The notes: generated by a model not told the origin, from the letters alone. A stretch of DNA of 16,259 nt from JAQVEB01 sp028698105 (GCA_964293155.1 CAXYYA010000060.1:1-16259); one strand, 5' to 3'. Counted from the first letter of the stretch, positions 1 to 8,862 are shown. Translations and numbers: made by a program.

Positions 1-24
1 TATGAAACATGAAAATAATTTAAC

Positions 25-42
25 AATTATAATTATAATTAT
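25..42. repeat. short AT hexamer repeat in the ppiD leader
   Basis: Three perfect copies of AATTAT lie end to end here, inside a very AT-rich leader (1-247) that contains no supportable gene. Such a tract is easily melted or bent, but I see no specific operator. In the same leader the best matches to the Bacteroidota -7 box TAnnTTTG are one base off (TATTTTTA at 170-177 and TAACTTCG at 179-186), so the promoter of the downstream isomerase gene is probably around 150-190 but cannot be fixed by eye. Confidence 0.5.
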
Positions 43-247
43 TTTAAACTACTTACATTAAAGATTTACCTATTTTTCTTTTCCGCAAACACGTTTTTAG
101 CCCTTTAATCTGCCTGTCGTTTTAAACAAAAAACCGCACTTTTCTTTAAAAAAAAGATGTTATCTGTTTTATTTTTACTAACTTCGTGACCTTGTTTAGA
201 GGAAATATTTTTTAACTATCAAATTTATTATAAATAGTTTAGCATAA

Positions 248-2383
248 ATGGCTACTTTACAGAATATTAGAAATAAAGCAGGGTTTCTTGTGGCAGTGAT
301 CGGTATCGCTATGTTGGCGTTTATACTGGGAGATTTATTAACATCGGGAAGCACCCTTTTCCGCAAAGTGCAGGACAGGGCTTTCGAAGTAAACGGTGAG
401 GTTATTCCCACAAAAGCATACTTTGACAGGGTAACCGAATGGGAAAACTTCCAAAAAATGATCAGTGGCGAAAATTCGTTGGACGAAAACGCTACATCGC
501 AAATCCGCGAGTTGGTTTATCAGCAAATGGTGCGCGAACGCGTGCTCGACAACCAGGCAAAAAAACTCGGTCTGGTGGTTACGAAAGAAGAAATGAACGA
601 CCTTGTGAAAGGCGAAAATGTTTCTCCCTTGCTGCAACAACTTCCCTTTTTCGTGAATCCCCAAACCGGTATTTACGACAGCAACGCGCTGATGAACTTC
701 CTGAGCACCATCAATAAACCGGCTGAAACGCTTCAACCGGAGGAAAGAGCGATTGTGGAACAGTACAAATCCATGTGGTTGTTTATCGAAAACATGATCA
801 AATATCAACGTCTGGAAGAAAAATACGGCGCGTTATTATCGGGTGCGGTTATGGTGAACGATGTGGAGGCCAAAACCATGTTCGACCTGTCGCAGAAAAA
901 TGCCGATATGAAATATGTCGTGCAGAATTATTTTTCGATTTCCGACTCGCTCGTGTCGGTAAGTAACGATGAGATCAGCGATTACTACAACAAACACAAA
1001 GATAATTTCCGGTTAATGGAACCCATCGCTAAGATCACCTACTTCACCCGCGATATTACACCCAGCGATGAGGACTTTGCCGAAGTGGAAACACAGGCTA
1101 AGGACGCCGCTGCGAAACTTGCGACTGCAACAAATCCGGCTACCATCGTGGCCGATTATTCCGATGCGCCGTATCGCGATGTGTTCGTTTCGGCCCACGC
1201 ACTGAGTCCAAGTCAACTTTCATTCGCCTCCACAGCTGCGATTTCCGATATGTACGGGCCGGTTCGCGAAGGCGATTCGTATCAGATATATAAACTGATG
1301 GATAAAACAGTAGCTCCGGATTCCGTTCATCTGCGTATGATTGTGGTTCCCGATGCGAGCGCTCTGGGACAGGACTCGGTTGTAACGCATTTCGTTGACA
1401 GTGTTTATAACGAAATTCAAAGCGGAAAATCATTTGCCGATGTGGCAAACACACTCAATCCGCAATCCAACGGCGGTGATGCCGGTTGGGTAAGGGAAAT
1501 TGATCTGGCTTCCGCCGGAAAAGAGGTGGTGCAGGCGGCATTTGCAACACCGGTAGGTTCGTTGAAGAAAATCTCGGTTCCCGGCCAACAGATCATTATG
1601 CAGGTTGAAGAAAGAACGCAGCCGGTAAACAAATATAAACTGGCCGTAATTAACATGCCTGTGGTTGTGAGCGAAAAAACATCCAATAACGCCGACAACG
1701 AATTAAATCAGTTCGTGTCAACGCCCGATGTGAGCAAAAAATTTACCGAACTGGCATCGGAAAAAGGATATGCCGTAATACCCAATTACACGGCCACAGC
1801 CAATGATTTCACGCTTGGGCAGATTCCCGGTTCGCGCCAGGTGATCAACTGGGCGTTAAACGAAAAAAAGGTCGGCGCCGTTAAGAAGTTCGATTTATCC
1901 AACTTACGTATTGTGGCCCGGGTTGACGACGTGGTACACAGCGCAACGGCCCCCCTGTCTGAAGTATCGGCAGGAATTAAGAGCCAGCTGTTGCGCGACA
2001 AGAAAGCCGAAAAAGTCATCGCCGATCTGAAAGCAAAAAACATCGGTACATTGGATGAATACGCATCGGCAATGAACGCGCAGATAGATACGGTGAAATT
2101 CGTGAACTTCACCACGCAAAACATTACCGGATTAGGCTTTGAGCCCACATTAAACGCTTTTGCCGCATACGCTCCGCTTAATAAAGTTATGGGCCCTGTG
2201 AAAGGAAATATGGGCGTGTTTGTGGTTTCGGTGGAAAATCGTACCGAAGGTACAGAAATGTATGACGCTGCCTTGACGAAAAAAGCGATACAAAATAATT
2301 CGGCCTACCGCCTGCAAATGCAGTCAATGGAAGTGTTGAAAAGAAAACTTAACGTGAAAGACAATCGCTACCGTTTCTTCTAA
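248..2383 (+). CDS. ppiD: PpiD/SurA-like peptidyl-prolyl isomerase, membrane-anchored
   Basis: A 711-residue protein of the PpiD type, expected to help secreted and outer-membrane proteins fold in the periplasm. Residues about 12-31 form a single hydrophobic membrane segment just after a short N-terminus, so the bulk of the protein should face the periplasm. A SurA-like N-terminal chaperone region (about 35-240) follows. A parvulin-type rotamase domain lies at about 357-460; it shows the family pattern of a His followed by a beta strand (H361) and the GGDAGW motif at residues 409-414 (GGDLGW in many parvulins). The C-terminal region (about 470-711) looks like further SurA/PpiD-type repeat but has no clear catalytic motif. 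The length fits Bacteroidota PpiD-like proteins, which are somewhat longer than E. coli PpiD (623). The start at 248 puts the membrane segment directly after MATLQNIRNK, the usual N-terminus of the family. The gene stands alone and converges on the phosphofructokinase gene. The ppiD symbol is by similarity of architecture. Confidence 0.9.
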   Translation: MATLQNIRNKAGFLVAVIGIAMLAFILGDLLTSGSTLFRKVQDRAFEVNGEVIPTKAYFDRVTEWENFQKMISGENSLDENATSQIRELVYQQMVRERVLDNQAKKLGLVVTKEEMNDLVKGENVSPLLQQLPFFVNPQTGIYDSNALMNFLSTINKPAETLQPEERAIVEQYKSMWLFIENMIKYQRLEEKYGALLSGAVMVNDVEAKTMFDLSQKNADMKYVVQNYFSISDSLVSVSNDEISDYYNKHKDNFRLMEPIAKITYFTRDITPSDEDFAEVETQAKDAAAKLATATNPATIVADYSDAPYRDVFVSAHALSPSQLSFASTAAISDMYGPVREGDSYQIYKLMDKTVAPDSVHLRMIVVPDASALGQDSVVTHFVDSVYNEIQSGKSFADVANTLNPQSNGGDAGWVREIDLASAGKEVVQAAFATPVGSLKKISVPGQQIIMQVEERTQPVNKYKLAVINMPVVVSEKTSNNADNELNQFVSTPDVSKKFTELASEKGYAVIPNYTATANDFTLGQIPGSRQVINWALNEKKVGAVKKFDLSNLRIVARVDDVVHSATAPLSEVSAGIKSQLLRDKKAEKVIADLKAKNIGTLDEYASAMNAQIDTVKFVNFTTQNITGLGFEPTLNAFAAYAPLNKVMGPVKGNMGVFVVSVENRTEGTEMYDAALTKKAIQNNSAYRLQMQSMEVLKRKLNVKDNRYRFF

Positions 2384-2405
2384 ATAAACGGGATGATATA
2401 AATAC

Positions 2406-2434
2406 AAAAAACGCGCTTTTCAGCGCGTTTTTTT
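2406..2434. terminator. bidirectional intrinsic terminator
   Basis: The stem ACGCGCT (2411-2417) pairs perfectly with AGCGCGT (2422-2428) around a TTTC loop. It is flanked by an A tract (2406-2411) on one side and seven T (2428-2434) on the other, so on either strand the hairpin is followed by a U-run. It lies 22 bases after the ppiD stop and 25 bases after the phosphofructokinase stop, and would end both convergent transcripts. Confidence 0.9.
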
Positions 2435-2459
2435 ATGCATTTTATTCCGGTAATCCGGA

Positions 2460-4112
2460 TTACAAAATTCCTTTTTGTTCCAGCTTAAGTGTCTTGCTGG
2501 GTTCGTCGCATACTTCCGTAGGCCCGAAATACTGGATTGGGCCGGGATAAACGTAGTCCGTTTCAATAGCCCATTTTTCGCGTTGACTTGCGAAGTATTT
2601 GAAAGGTGCATCATCCAATTCAACCAATGCTTTTTGGATAACCGGTTTCATGGCGCCGTGGCGGCGTTCCATGTTCATCATCATGGTGATGGGAATTCCG
2701 CCGGCGATCCATTCGCTTGCAGGAGCCGTAGTGTTGCGCACAGAGGCCATGTAGCCGGTTTTATTCGCTGCAACCAGCATGGAAGCGGTGTAACCCAGCG
2801 AATAGCAGTAATCGGCGTCGTAGTTCGACGGCGCCGCGCAGCGGCCTTCGTATCCGAAGAAATGGGTGATGGTAGCGAATTTCCCTTTGTACTTGCCCTG
2901 TTCCGCCCATTCCTCAAGCCTGTGGGCAACCATTTGCGCCAGCAATTCTTCGGTTTGGATCATGGAAACCTGTACGTTGCCGTGCGGGTCGCGATCCAGC
3001 GCGAGTTGTTTTGCCACTTTCTCCGGCAGGGTGGAGTATATTCTTGAGTTTTCGGGTGTCAGTTTGCTGATGATGTAATCGCGTTGCTGCGAGCGGCGCA
3101 CAATACTGAAATCGTCAATATTGGCAAGGAAATCGTTCAACTCGTTGATCAACAATTTCATGGCCGGAATAAATTCGATGAGCCCTTCGGGAATGATAAC
3201 CGTACCGAAGTTCATTCCCTTTTCAGCGCGGTTTGCCACAACCGTGGCTATTTGATCAATAATATCGTCGAGCGACCAGTCGTTGGCTTCCACTTCTTCC
3301 GAAATGATACACAGGTTCGGATGCGTTTGCAGCGCGCATTCCAACGCGATATGCGAAGCAGAGCGCCCCATTACTTTGATGAAGTGCCAGTATTTGCGTG
3401 CCGAGTTGCAATCGCGTTCAATATTCCCGATCAGTTCGGAATATACTTTGCATGCAGTATCGAATCCGAAGGATGTTTCAATTTGTTCATTCTTCAGGTC
3501 GCCGTCAATGGTTTTGGGACATCCGATCACTTGCACGCCGGCATTGATGGAACTGTAATATTCGGCAAGCACGCAGGCGTTGGTGTTGGAATCATCGCCG
3601 CCGATAATCACTACGGCTTGAATGTCGAGTTTTTTCAGGATTTCCAATCCTTTATCGAATTGCTCTGTGGTTTCCAGTTTGGTGCGTCCCGAGCCGATGA
3701 TATCAAAGCCGCCTGTGTTACGATATTCGTCAATAATATCGCCGGTGAGCTCTTTGTAGTTGTGTTCGATAAGTCCGGCAGGGCCTAAGATAAAACCGTA
3801 GAGTTTACTGTCGGCGTGCAGTCGTTTAATGCCGTCGTAAATGCCGGCAATCACATTATGTCCGCCGGGGGCCTGTCCGCCGGACAAGATAACTCCCACA
3901 TTCACCGGCTTATCCACACCGGGATCGCCATCGGTATGCACAAATTTAACAATCGGCATGCCATAGGTATGCGGGAAGAGCTCTGCGATCTCGCGTCTGT
4001 CTCTTACCGACTCGGTAGCTGCACCTTCTTCAATCTTAACATTTCCTATCAGCCCTTCGGGCATCTTGGGCATATACCCCGCCCTTGCTATTTGTAAAGC
4101 GCTTTTACTCAT
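2460..4112 (-). CDS. pfp: pyrophosphate-dependent 6-phosphofructokinase (long type)
   Basis: A 550-residue cytoplasmic enzyme that interconverts fructose 6-phosphate and fructose 1,6-bisphosphate using pyrophosphate instead of ATP, a reversible glycolytic step. Visible motifs are the phosphate-binding loop GGQAPGG (residues 78-84), GGDDS (171-175) and PKTIDGDLK (199-207), followed by MGR (248-250). The second Asp of GGDDS, where ATP-dependent enzymes have Gly (GGDGS), and the Lys in the PKTIDGD motif are the classic signature of PPi dependence. The length of about 550 matches the long clade that includes the plant beta subunit and the Borrelia enzyme; ATP-type PFK is about 320. The chosen ATG at 4112 has no Shine-Dalgarno sequence, which is normal in this phylum, and a good promoter candidate lies about 60 bases upstream. 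The gene is transcribed away from sucA and ends at a shared terminator. Confidence 0.96.
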   Translation of the reverse strand: MSKSALQIARAGYMPKMPEGLIGNVKIEEGAATESVRDRREIAELFPHTYGMPIVKFVHTDGDPGVDKPVNVGVILSGGQAPGGHNVIAGIYDGIKRLHADSKLYGFILGPAGLIEHNYKELTGDIIDEYRNTGGFDIIGSGRTKLETTEQFDKGLEILKKLDIQAVVIIGGDDSNTNACVLAEYYSSINAGVQVIGCPKTIDGDLKNEQIETSFGFDTACKVYSELIGNIERDCNSARKYWHFIKVMGRSASHIALECALQTHPNLCIISEEVEANDWSLDDIIDQIATVVANRAEKGMNFGTVIIPEGLIEFIPAMKLLINELNDFLANIDDFSIVRRSQQRDYIISKLTPENSRIYSTLPEKVAKQLALDRDPHGNVQVSMIQTEELLAQMVAHRLEEWAEQGKYKGKFATITHFFGYEGRCAAPSNYDADYCYSLGYTASMLVAANKTGYMASVRNTTAPASEWIAGGIPITMMMNMERRHGAMKPVIQKALVELDDAPFKYFASQREKWAIETDYVYPGPIQYFGPTEVCDEPSKTLKLEQKGIL

Positions 4113-4173
4113 TTAGTTTCGTTATTTATGTTGGTTTTAAAAAAATAATTGCAGAATGATGCTTGTAAGCTTG

Positions 4174-4205
4174 CAAAATTAGCATTTTTTTTTGAGATAC
4201 GGAAA
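4174..4205 (-). promoter_or_regulatory. predicted promoter of the phosphofructokinase gene
   Basis: Read on the minus strand, TTTC (4205-4202), then 20 bases, then TAATTTTG (4181-4174). The second box fits the Bacteroidota -7 consensus TAnnTTTG exactly and the first is one base from TTTG at -33. Transcription would begin near 4167, leaving a 5' leader of about 55 bases. Confidence 0.6.
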
Positions 4206-4315
4206 TTTTTGAAGAATGCAAACCGCAAGGGAAAAGTTTATTACGTGCTATCCCTGATCGTCGTGTTTTATTTCGCCTTGTTGTAAGTGAAACAGCATGT
4301 TTTTTAAGCAAAATC

Positions 4316-4347
4316 GTTGCAAAAACGAAACAATTTTCTCATCTTTA
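4316..4347 (+). promoter_or_regulatory. possible weak promoter of sucAB
   Basis: GTTG (4316-4319), 20 bases, then CATCTTTA (4340-4347) matches TTTG-N20-TAnnTTTG imperfectly (the -7 box keeps A and TTT but not the first T or the final G). The spacing equals that of the two better candidates in this window. If used, transcription would start around 4353, which supports translation of sucA from 4384 and not from the upstream in-frame ATG at 4297. Confidence 0.3.
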
Positions 4348-4383
4348 CGGTTTATTAAAAATCACACCGATAAAATTGACCGA

Positions 4384-7104
4384 ATGAATACCTCTAACGA
4401 GTTAGGTAATATGGATATCAATGCCATAGAAGCATTATACAGCCAATACAAAGAAGACCCCGAAAGTGTTGACGAAAGTTTTCGGTATTTTTTTCAGGGT
4501 TTCGATCTCGCCGTAAAAGATTTTCCATCCAAACCGCAGGCAAGAGCGCTTACTTCCGGAAATTTCGCGAAAGAGATGGCCGTGCTGAACCTCATCCGAG
4601 GCTACCGGCGCAGGGGACACCTGTTTACCAAAACAAATCCCGTACGCACACGCCGAACCTATACTCCAACACTGGATATAGAGAATTTCAACCTCTCCGA
4701 AAGCGATTTGGAAACCGAATTTGAAGCCGGAAAAGATATCGGCCTCGGAAAAGCAAAATTAAAAGATATTGTTGCTCATTTGGATGAAACCTATTGTAAG
4801 TCCATCGGCGTGGAATATCGTTACATGACGAAACCCTCCATCGTGCGCTGGTTGCAGGAGAAGATGGAAGGCTCCAGAAACCGCGAAACGCTTTCGAAAG
4901 AAAGTAAGCTGCATATTTTCGACAAACTTGTTGAGGCTTCCGGGTTCGAGGACTACCTTCACAAAAAATTTGTCGGGCAAAAGCGCTTTTCGCTGGAAGG
5001 CTCCGAAAGCATTATCCCTGCGCTGGATGCCATTATTTCGCACGGCGGCACCTACGATGTGAACGAAATCGTCGTAGGTATGGCGCACCGTGGACGGCTG
5101 AACGTGCTGACCAACATCATGAAAAAACCGTATTCGCAGGTTTTTCGTGAATTTACCGCGCAGAATTACGAAGAAGAGATAAAATACGGCGATGTAAAAT
5201 ACCATTTGGGGTATAACACTACGATAGATTACGACGGACGCGATATTTCGATCGCGTTATCGCCAAACCCTTCGCACCTGGAAGCGGTTGGGCCCGTTAC
5301 CGAAGGTATTGCACGATCGAAAGCCGAGAACGAACACGGAGCGGAATTTGATCACGTGCTCCCGATCCTGATCCACGGCGATGCCGCCATAGCCGGACAG
5401 GGCGTTGTGTATGAAACCATTCAGTTCTCAAAACTGGACGGTTACAAAACCGGCGGAACCATCCATATTGTGATAAACAATCAGGTGGGTTTCACCACCA
5501 ACTATTTGCAGGGGCGCTCCAGTACGTATTGTACGGATGTGGCGAAGATAACGCAATCGCCTGTTTTTCATGTGAATGGCGATGATCCTGAAGCCATGGT
5601 CTATGTGGCCAAACTGGCGCTTGAATTCAGGCAAATGTTCAATATTGATGTGTTTATTGATTTACTTTCGTACCGGAAATACGGACACAACGAAGGCGAT
5701 GAGCCCCGATTCACTCAACCGCAATTATACGATATTATCGCAAACCATAAAAATCCGAGGGATATTTATGCCGAAGAATTAATAAACGACGGTGTGATCT
5801 CGCAACAGGACTATGAGGCGAAACTGGCTGAGTTTCATGACCGCCTGGAAAAATCCTACGAAACATCGCAGGAGAGCAAGAAGCTGGATATACAGCCATT
5901 TTTTGCAAAAAAATATGCGAAGATACGGTTGCCGAAACCCGAAGATTTCGAAAAAACCGTGGATACGAAAATTTCGCGAAAAGTTTTCTTGCAATTAGCG
6001 GAAAACATCACTACGCTATCCAAGGAAATGACGTTTTTCAAAAAAACCGTGCGTTTGTTTGAAGACCGGAAAGCGATGATAGGGAACGACTCATACGACT
6101 GGGCGATGGGCGAGCTCATGGCCTATGCTTCATTGGCCCGGGAAATGCATCCGGTGCGATTGAGCGGACAGGACTCCGAACGGGGCACTTTTTCGCACCG
6201 CCATGCGGAGATCATCTCCGAAGACGGAGAAGAAAAATATTTTCCGTTGAAAAATCTGGGGGGAAAACAAGCGCCGGTGCGCGTGTACAATTCCCCGCTC
6301 AGTGAGTACGGTATTCTTGGGTTTGAATATGGCTATTCGCTCGCCTTGCCGAGTGGTTTAACCATTTGGGAAGCACAGTTCGGCGATTTTTACAATGTAG
6401 GCCAGGTGGTTTTTGACCAATATATTTCTGCGGCGCAGGAAAAATGGGGCATGAAATCGGGGTTGGTGCTTTACCTGCCTCACGGCTACGAAGGGCAGGG
6501 AGCCGAGCATTCCAGCGGCCGCATCGAGCGTTTTTTAAGCCTCTGCGCCAACTATAACCTGCAGGTTATCAATCCCACAACGCCGGCAAATCTTTTTCAC
6601 GCCCTTCGCCGGCAATTGCATCGCGATATACGCGTGCCGCTCATCGTTTTTACACCGAAAAGTTTGCTGCGGCATCCGGAATGTATATCAACCATTGCCG
6701 ATTTTACCGAAGGACATTTTCACGAGATTATCGCCGATCATGAACTGAAATCGTTTTCGAACGTGAAAAAACTCGTGCTTTGCTCCGGCAAAATTTATTA
6801 CGAACTTTCCGCTGCCCGCAAGGAAAAGAAAGCGGATCATATTTCCCTTGTGCGAATTGAGCAACTGTATCCGTTTCCCGAAAATCAGATCAGGGAACTG
6901 CTGAAGAAATACAATAAGAATGTGAATATTGTCTGGGTACAGGAAGAACCGCTGAACATGGGCGCGGCACTTTTCGTCAAACAACTTATCGGCGATTGCA
7001 AGTTGCAGATTATCAGCAGGCCGGCGAGCGGCGTTACGGCCGAAGGCCTCTCAGCAATGCACAAAATCCATCAGGCGCAGATCATCGAAGAAGCAATCAG
7101 CTAA
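4384..7104 (+). CDS. sucA: 2-oxoglutarate dehydrogenase E1 component
   Basis: The thiamine-diphosphate enzyme that decarboxylates 2-oxoglutarate and passes the succinyl group to the lipoyl arm of E2 in the TCA cycle. From the ATG at 4384 it has 906 residues (E. coli SucA 933). The N-terminus carries the E1o helix with EALYSQYKEDPESVDESF, which docks the complex. Core motifs are AHRGRLNVL (catalytic His 235), SPNPSHLEAV, the thiamine diphosphate/Mg motif beginning GDAAIAGQ (residue 332) and ending NNQVGFTT (from 365), YGHNEGDEP, and in the pyrimidine-binding domain LPHGYEGQGAEHSS (His 700). An in-frame ATG at 4297 would add 29 residues of poorly matching, Lys/Asn-rich sequence, so I prefer 4384: the family normally has only about ten residues before the conserved helix, and a promoter candidate falls between the two ATGs. 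sucB follows after 50 bases, so the two form an operon. Confidence 0.96.
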   Translation: MNTSNELGNMDINAIEALYSQYKEDPESVDESFRYFFQGFDLAVKDFPSKPQARALTSGNFAKEMAVLNLIRGYRRRGHLFTKTNPVRTRRTYTPTLDIENFNLSESDLETEFEAGKDIGLGKAKLKDIVAHLDETYCKSIGVEYRYMTKPSIVRWLQEKMEGSRNRETLSKESKLHIFDKLVEASGFEDYLHKKFVGQKRFSLEGSESIIPALDAIISHGGTYDVNEIVVGMAHRGRLNVLTNIMKKPYSQVFREFTAQNYEEEIKYGDVKYHLGYNTTIDYDGRDISIALSPNPSHLEAVGPVTEGIARSKAENEHGAEFDHVLPILIHGDAAIAGQGVVYETIQFSKLDGYKTGGTIHIVINNQVGFTTNYLQGRSSTYCTDVAKITQSPVFHVNGDDPEAMVYVAKLALEFRQMFNIDVFIDLLSYRKYGHNEGDEPRFTQPQLYDIIANHKNPRDIYAEELINDGVISQQDYEAKLAEFHDRLEKSYETSQESKKLDIQPFFAKKYAKIRLPKPEDFEKTVDTKISRKVFLQLAENITTLSKEMTFFKKTVRLFEDRKAMIGNDSYDWAMGELMAYASLAREMHPVRLSGQDSERGTFSHRHAEIISEDGEEKYFPLKNLGGKQAPVRVYNSPLSEYGILGFEYGYSLALPSGLTIWEAQFGDFYNVGQVVFDQYISAAQEKWGMKSGLVLYLPHGYEGQGAEHSSGRIERFLSLCANYNLQVINPTTPANLFHALRRQLHRDIRVPLIVFTPKSLLRHPECISTIADFTEGHFHEIIADHELKSFSNVKKLVLCSGKIYYELSAARKEKKADHISLVRIEQLYPFPENQIRELLKKYNKNVNIVWVQEEPLNMGAALFVKQLIGDCKLQIISRPASGVTAEGLSAMHKIHQAQIIEEAIS

Positions 7105-7154
7105 TCACAACGTAAAACCAACAGAATATCTATTGAATAACAACTGAATACATT

Positions 7155-8411
7155 ATGGCGATCATAGAAATAAAAATACCCAGTCCGGGCGAATCAATCA
7201 ACGAGGTAGAACTTTATAAATGGCTGGCGAAAGACGGCGACGTCGTGCGAAAAGACGCCGAAATAGCCGAACTGGAATCCGATAAAGCGACGCTGACACT
7301 GGTGGCTGAAGAAGCGGGCAAAATCTCGCATAAAGCATCGGAAGGCGATACGCTCGCTGTGGGTTCTGTAGCTTGTACCATAGATACGTCGGTACAATCT
7401 CAGGAACCGGAGAAACCGGAAAAACCCGAAGAAGAACCGAAACCTGTTCCGCAGAAAGAAGAGAAACAAGCGGTTAAAGCCGAAAAGAAACCGGAATCCG
7501 TTCCCGATGCGTACGAAAAGGTGAAAGTGACGCCTTTGGCGAAAAAGGTGATGGAGGCGAACGACATTTCGCTGGAAGACGTCATCAACGGACTGCGGCG
7601 GCTGAAACGCGAAGATGTGGAAGCGGCTATGAGCGCACCCACCGGAACGCCACCGGCAGGCGGCCTGAAAAAAGCGGCAACCCGCGAATCGAAAACTGAG
7701 CGGATGAGCCAACTTCGTCGAAAACTGAGCGAGCGGTTGGTTTCGGTGAAAAACGAAACGGCTATGCTGACCACTTTTAACGAAGTGGACATGAAGCCGA
7801 TCATGGATCTGCGGAAAAAATACCAGGATAAATTTGTTCAGGCGCACGGCATTAAGCTCGGTTTCATGTCGTTTTTCATGAAAGCCTGTTCCGTTGCCTT
7901 GCAGGAATTTCCGAACGTGAACGCGATGATAGACGGTGAAAATATCTTGAAATCCGATTATACCGATATTTCCGTTGCGGTAAGCACGCCCAAGGGTTTA
8001 ATGGTTCCCGTGATACGCAACGTGGAGAGTTTGGGACTTGCCGAGATTGAAAAAGCCATCACGGAAGTGGCCGATAAAGCCCGGAATGGCAAACTGTCCA
8101 TCCCCGAGATGACCGGTGGCACGTTTACGATCACCAACGGCGGCATTTTCGGTTCAATGCTTTCAACGCCCATTATTAATCCGCCGCAATCGGCGATCCT
8201 GGGGATGCATAATATTTTGGAACGTCCCGTTGCCATTGACGGACAGGTTGTTATCCGCCCGATGATGTACGTGGCGCTTTCTTACGACCATCGTGTGATT
8301 GACGGAAAAGACTCCGTCAGCTTTTTGGTTCGCGTAAAACAATTGCTTGAAAATCCTACCGATATGCTTTTCGGAGGGAGTAATGGCGAGCGGGTTTTGT
8401 TGGAGATTTAA
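7155..8411 (+). CDS. sucB: 2-oxoglutarate dehydrogenase E2, dihydrolipoyl succinyltransferase
   Basis: A 418-residue E2 core protein that carries the succinyl group on lipoate and transfers it to CoA. A lipoyl domain occupies residues 1-77, with the lipoylated lysine at K44 in ESDKATL. A Pro/Lys/Glu-rich flexible linker follows (about 80-118), then a peripheral subunit-binding domain (about 122-158), a second linker, and the acyltransferase domain (about 185-418) with the catalytic DHRVIDG motif at 378-384 (His 379, Asp 383). The combination of a single lipoyl domain, the E2o-like core and the position directly behind sucA makes this SucB and not a pyruvate or branched-chain E2. The subunit-binding domain begins normally with VTPLAKKVMEAN, but where most E2 proteins have a GTGxxGRI loop it reads INGLRRLKREDV; it may be a lineage variant. 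No E3 (lpd) gene lies in the window. There is no clear terminator between sucB and the convergent HEPN gene, 34 bases away. Confidence 0.95.
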   Translation: MAIIEIKIPSPGESINEVELYKWLAKDGDVVRKDAEIAELESDKATLTLVAEEAGKISHKASEGDTLAVGSVACTIDTSVQSQEPEKPEKPEEEPKPVPQKEEKQAVKAEKKPESVPDAYEKVKVTPLAKKVMEANDISLEDVINGLRRLKREDVEAAMSAPTGTPPAGGLKKAATRESKTERMSQLRRKLSERLVSVKNETAMLTTFNEVDMKPIMDLRKKYQDKFVQAHGIKLGFMSFFMKACSVALQEFPNVNAMIDGENILKSDYTDISVAVSTPKGLMVPVIRNVESLGLAEIEKAITEVADKARNGKLSIPEMTGGTFTITNGGIFGSMLSTPIINPPQSAILGMHNILERPVAIDGQVVIRPMMYVALSYDHRVIDGKDSVSFLVRVKQLLENPTDMLFGGSNGERVLLEI

Positions 8412-8445
8412 GTTGGTTACATTTTTGCAATAATCCGAAATTTTT

Positions 8446-8862
8446 TCATGTAAGATTATTCTTAGGTAAAAGATTGCCTACGGATTCGATAAAAGTAATG
8501 GCTTGTTTGGTTAGTTCCTGAACAGTACTATCTTGAAATAATACAAAATCATCGTAATCGCCGGTATGTCTTTTTTCGAATAACGTGAAGTAAGCTGAAG
8601 CAATTTCAATAGGCATTTTTCCCGGAGAAATAATGTGAAGAGCAAACATTGTTTTGGTACCGGCGTGGGTATGGGATTGGACTTTTTGACTAAGCAATAA
8701 CGCCGATACGGCGTAATAGCAAGCGTAATATAAACGATTCACAGCCGCATTATTAAACCCTTCGCGTGCCATCACCTCCGCTTCCCTCATGGTTTCCTTT
8801 GATCGCTTGTATCTGTAGGCGATCATCGCTTTTCTACTTTCATCATCCATTTGTATTTTCAT
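8446..8862 (-). CDS. HEPN-domain protein, partner of the adjacent MNT gene
   Basis: A 138-residue, mostly helical protein of the HEPN superfamily. Recognisable features are the helix carrying NRLYYACYYAVSALLL (residues 42-57), the HAGTKTMFALH stretch (76-86) and KRHTGDYDDF (97-106), all typical of HEPN proteins paired with minimal nucleotidyltransferases in Bacteroidota and cyanobacteria. Many HEPN toxins are RNases with an R-x4-6-H motif; here Arg 43 is followed by C48, Y49 and Y50 where the His would fall, so nuclease activity cannot be assumed. The start at 8862 overlaps the stop of the upstream gene as ATGA, implying translational coupling; M5, in MDDESRKAM, is an alternative start closer to the family norm. 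It is probably the toxin or effector half of a HEPN/MNT module, but other roles, such as nucleotide-binding partner of the transferase, are possible. Confidence 0.85.
   Translation of the reverse strand: MKIQMDDESRKAMIAYRYKRSKETMREAEVMAREGFNNAAVNRLYYACYYAVSALLLSQKVQSHTHAGTKTMFALHIISPGKMPIEIASAYFTLFEKRHTGDYDDFVLFQDSTVQELTKQAITFIESVGNLLPKNNLT

Noticed and set aside
220..227. TAAATTTG on the minus strand, an exact -7 box upstream of ppiD.
   Set aside because: It points away from ppiD, has no -33 partner at 19-21 bases and lies in a tract so AT-rich that a chance match is likely.
3084..3788. A 234-codon open frame on the plus strand opposite the phosphofructokinase gene.
   Set aside because: It is antisense to the conserved GGDDS and PKTIDGD region and its composition is unlike any recognisable protein. 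The same applies to the frame at 13484-14134 opposite mutS.
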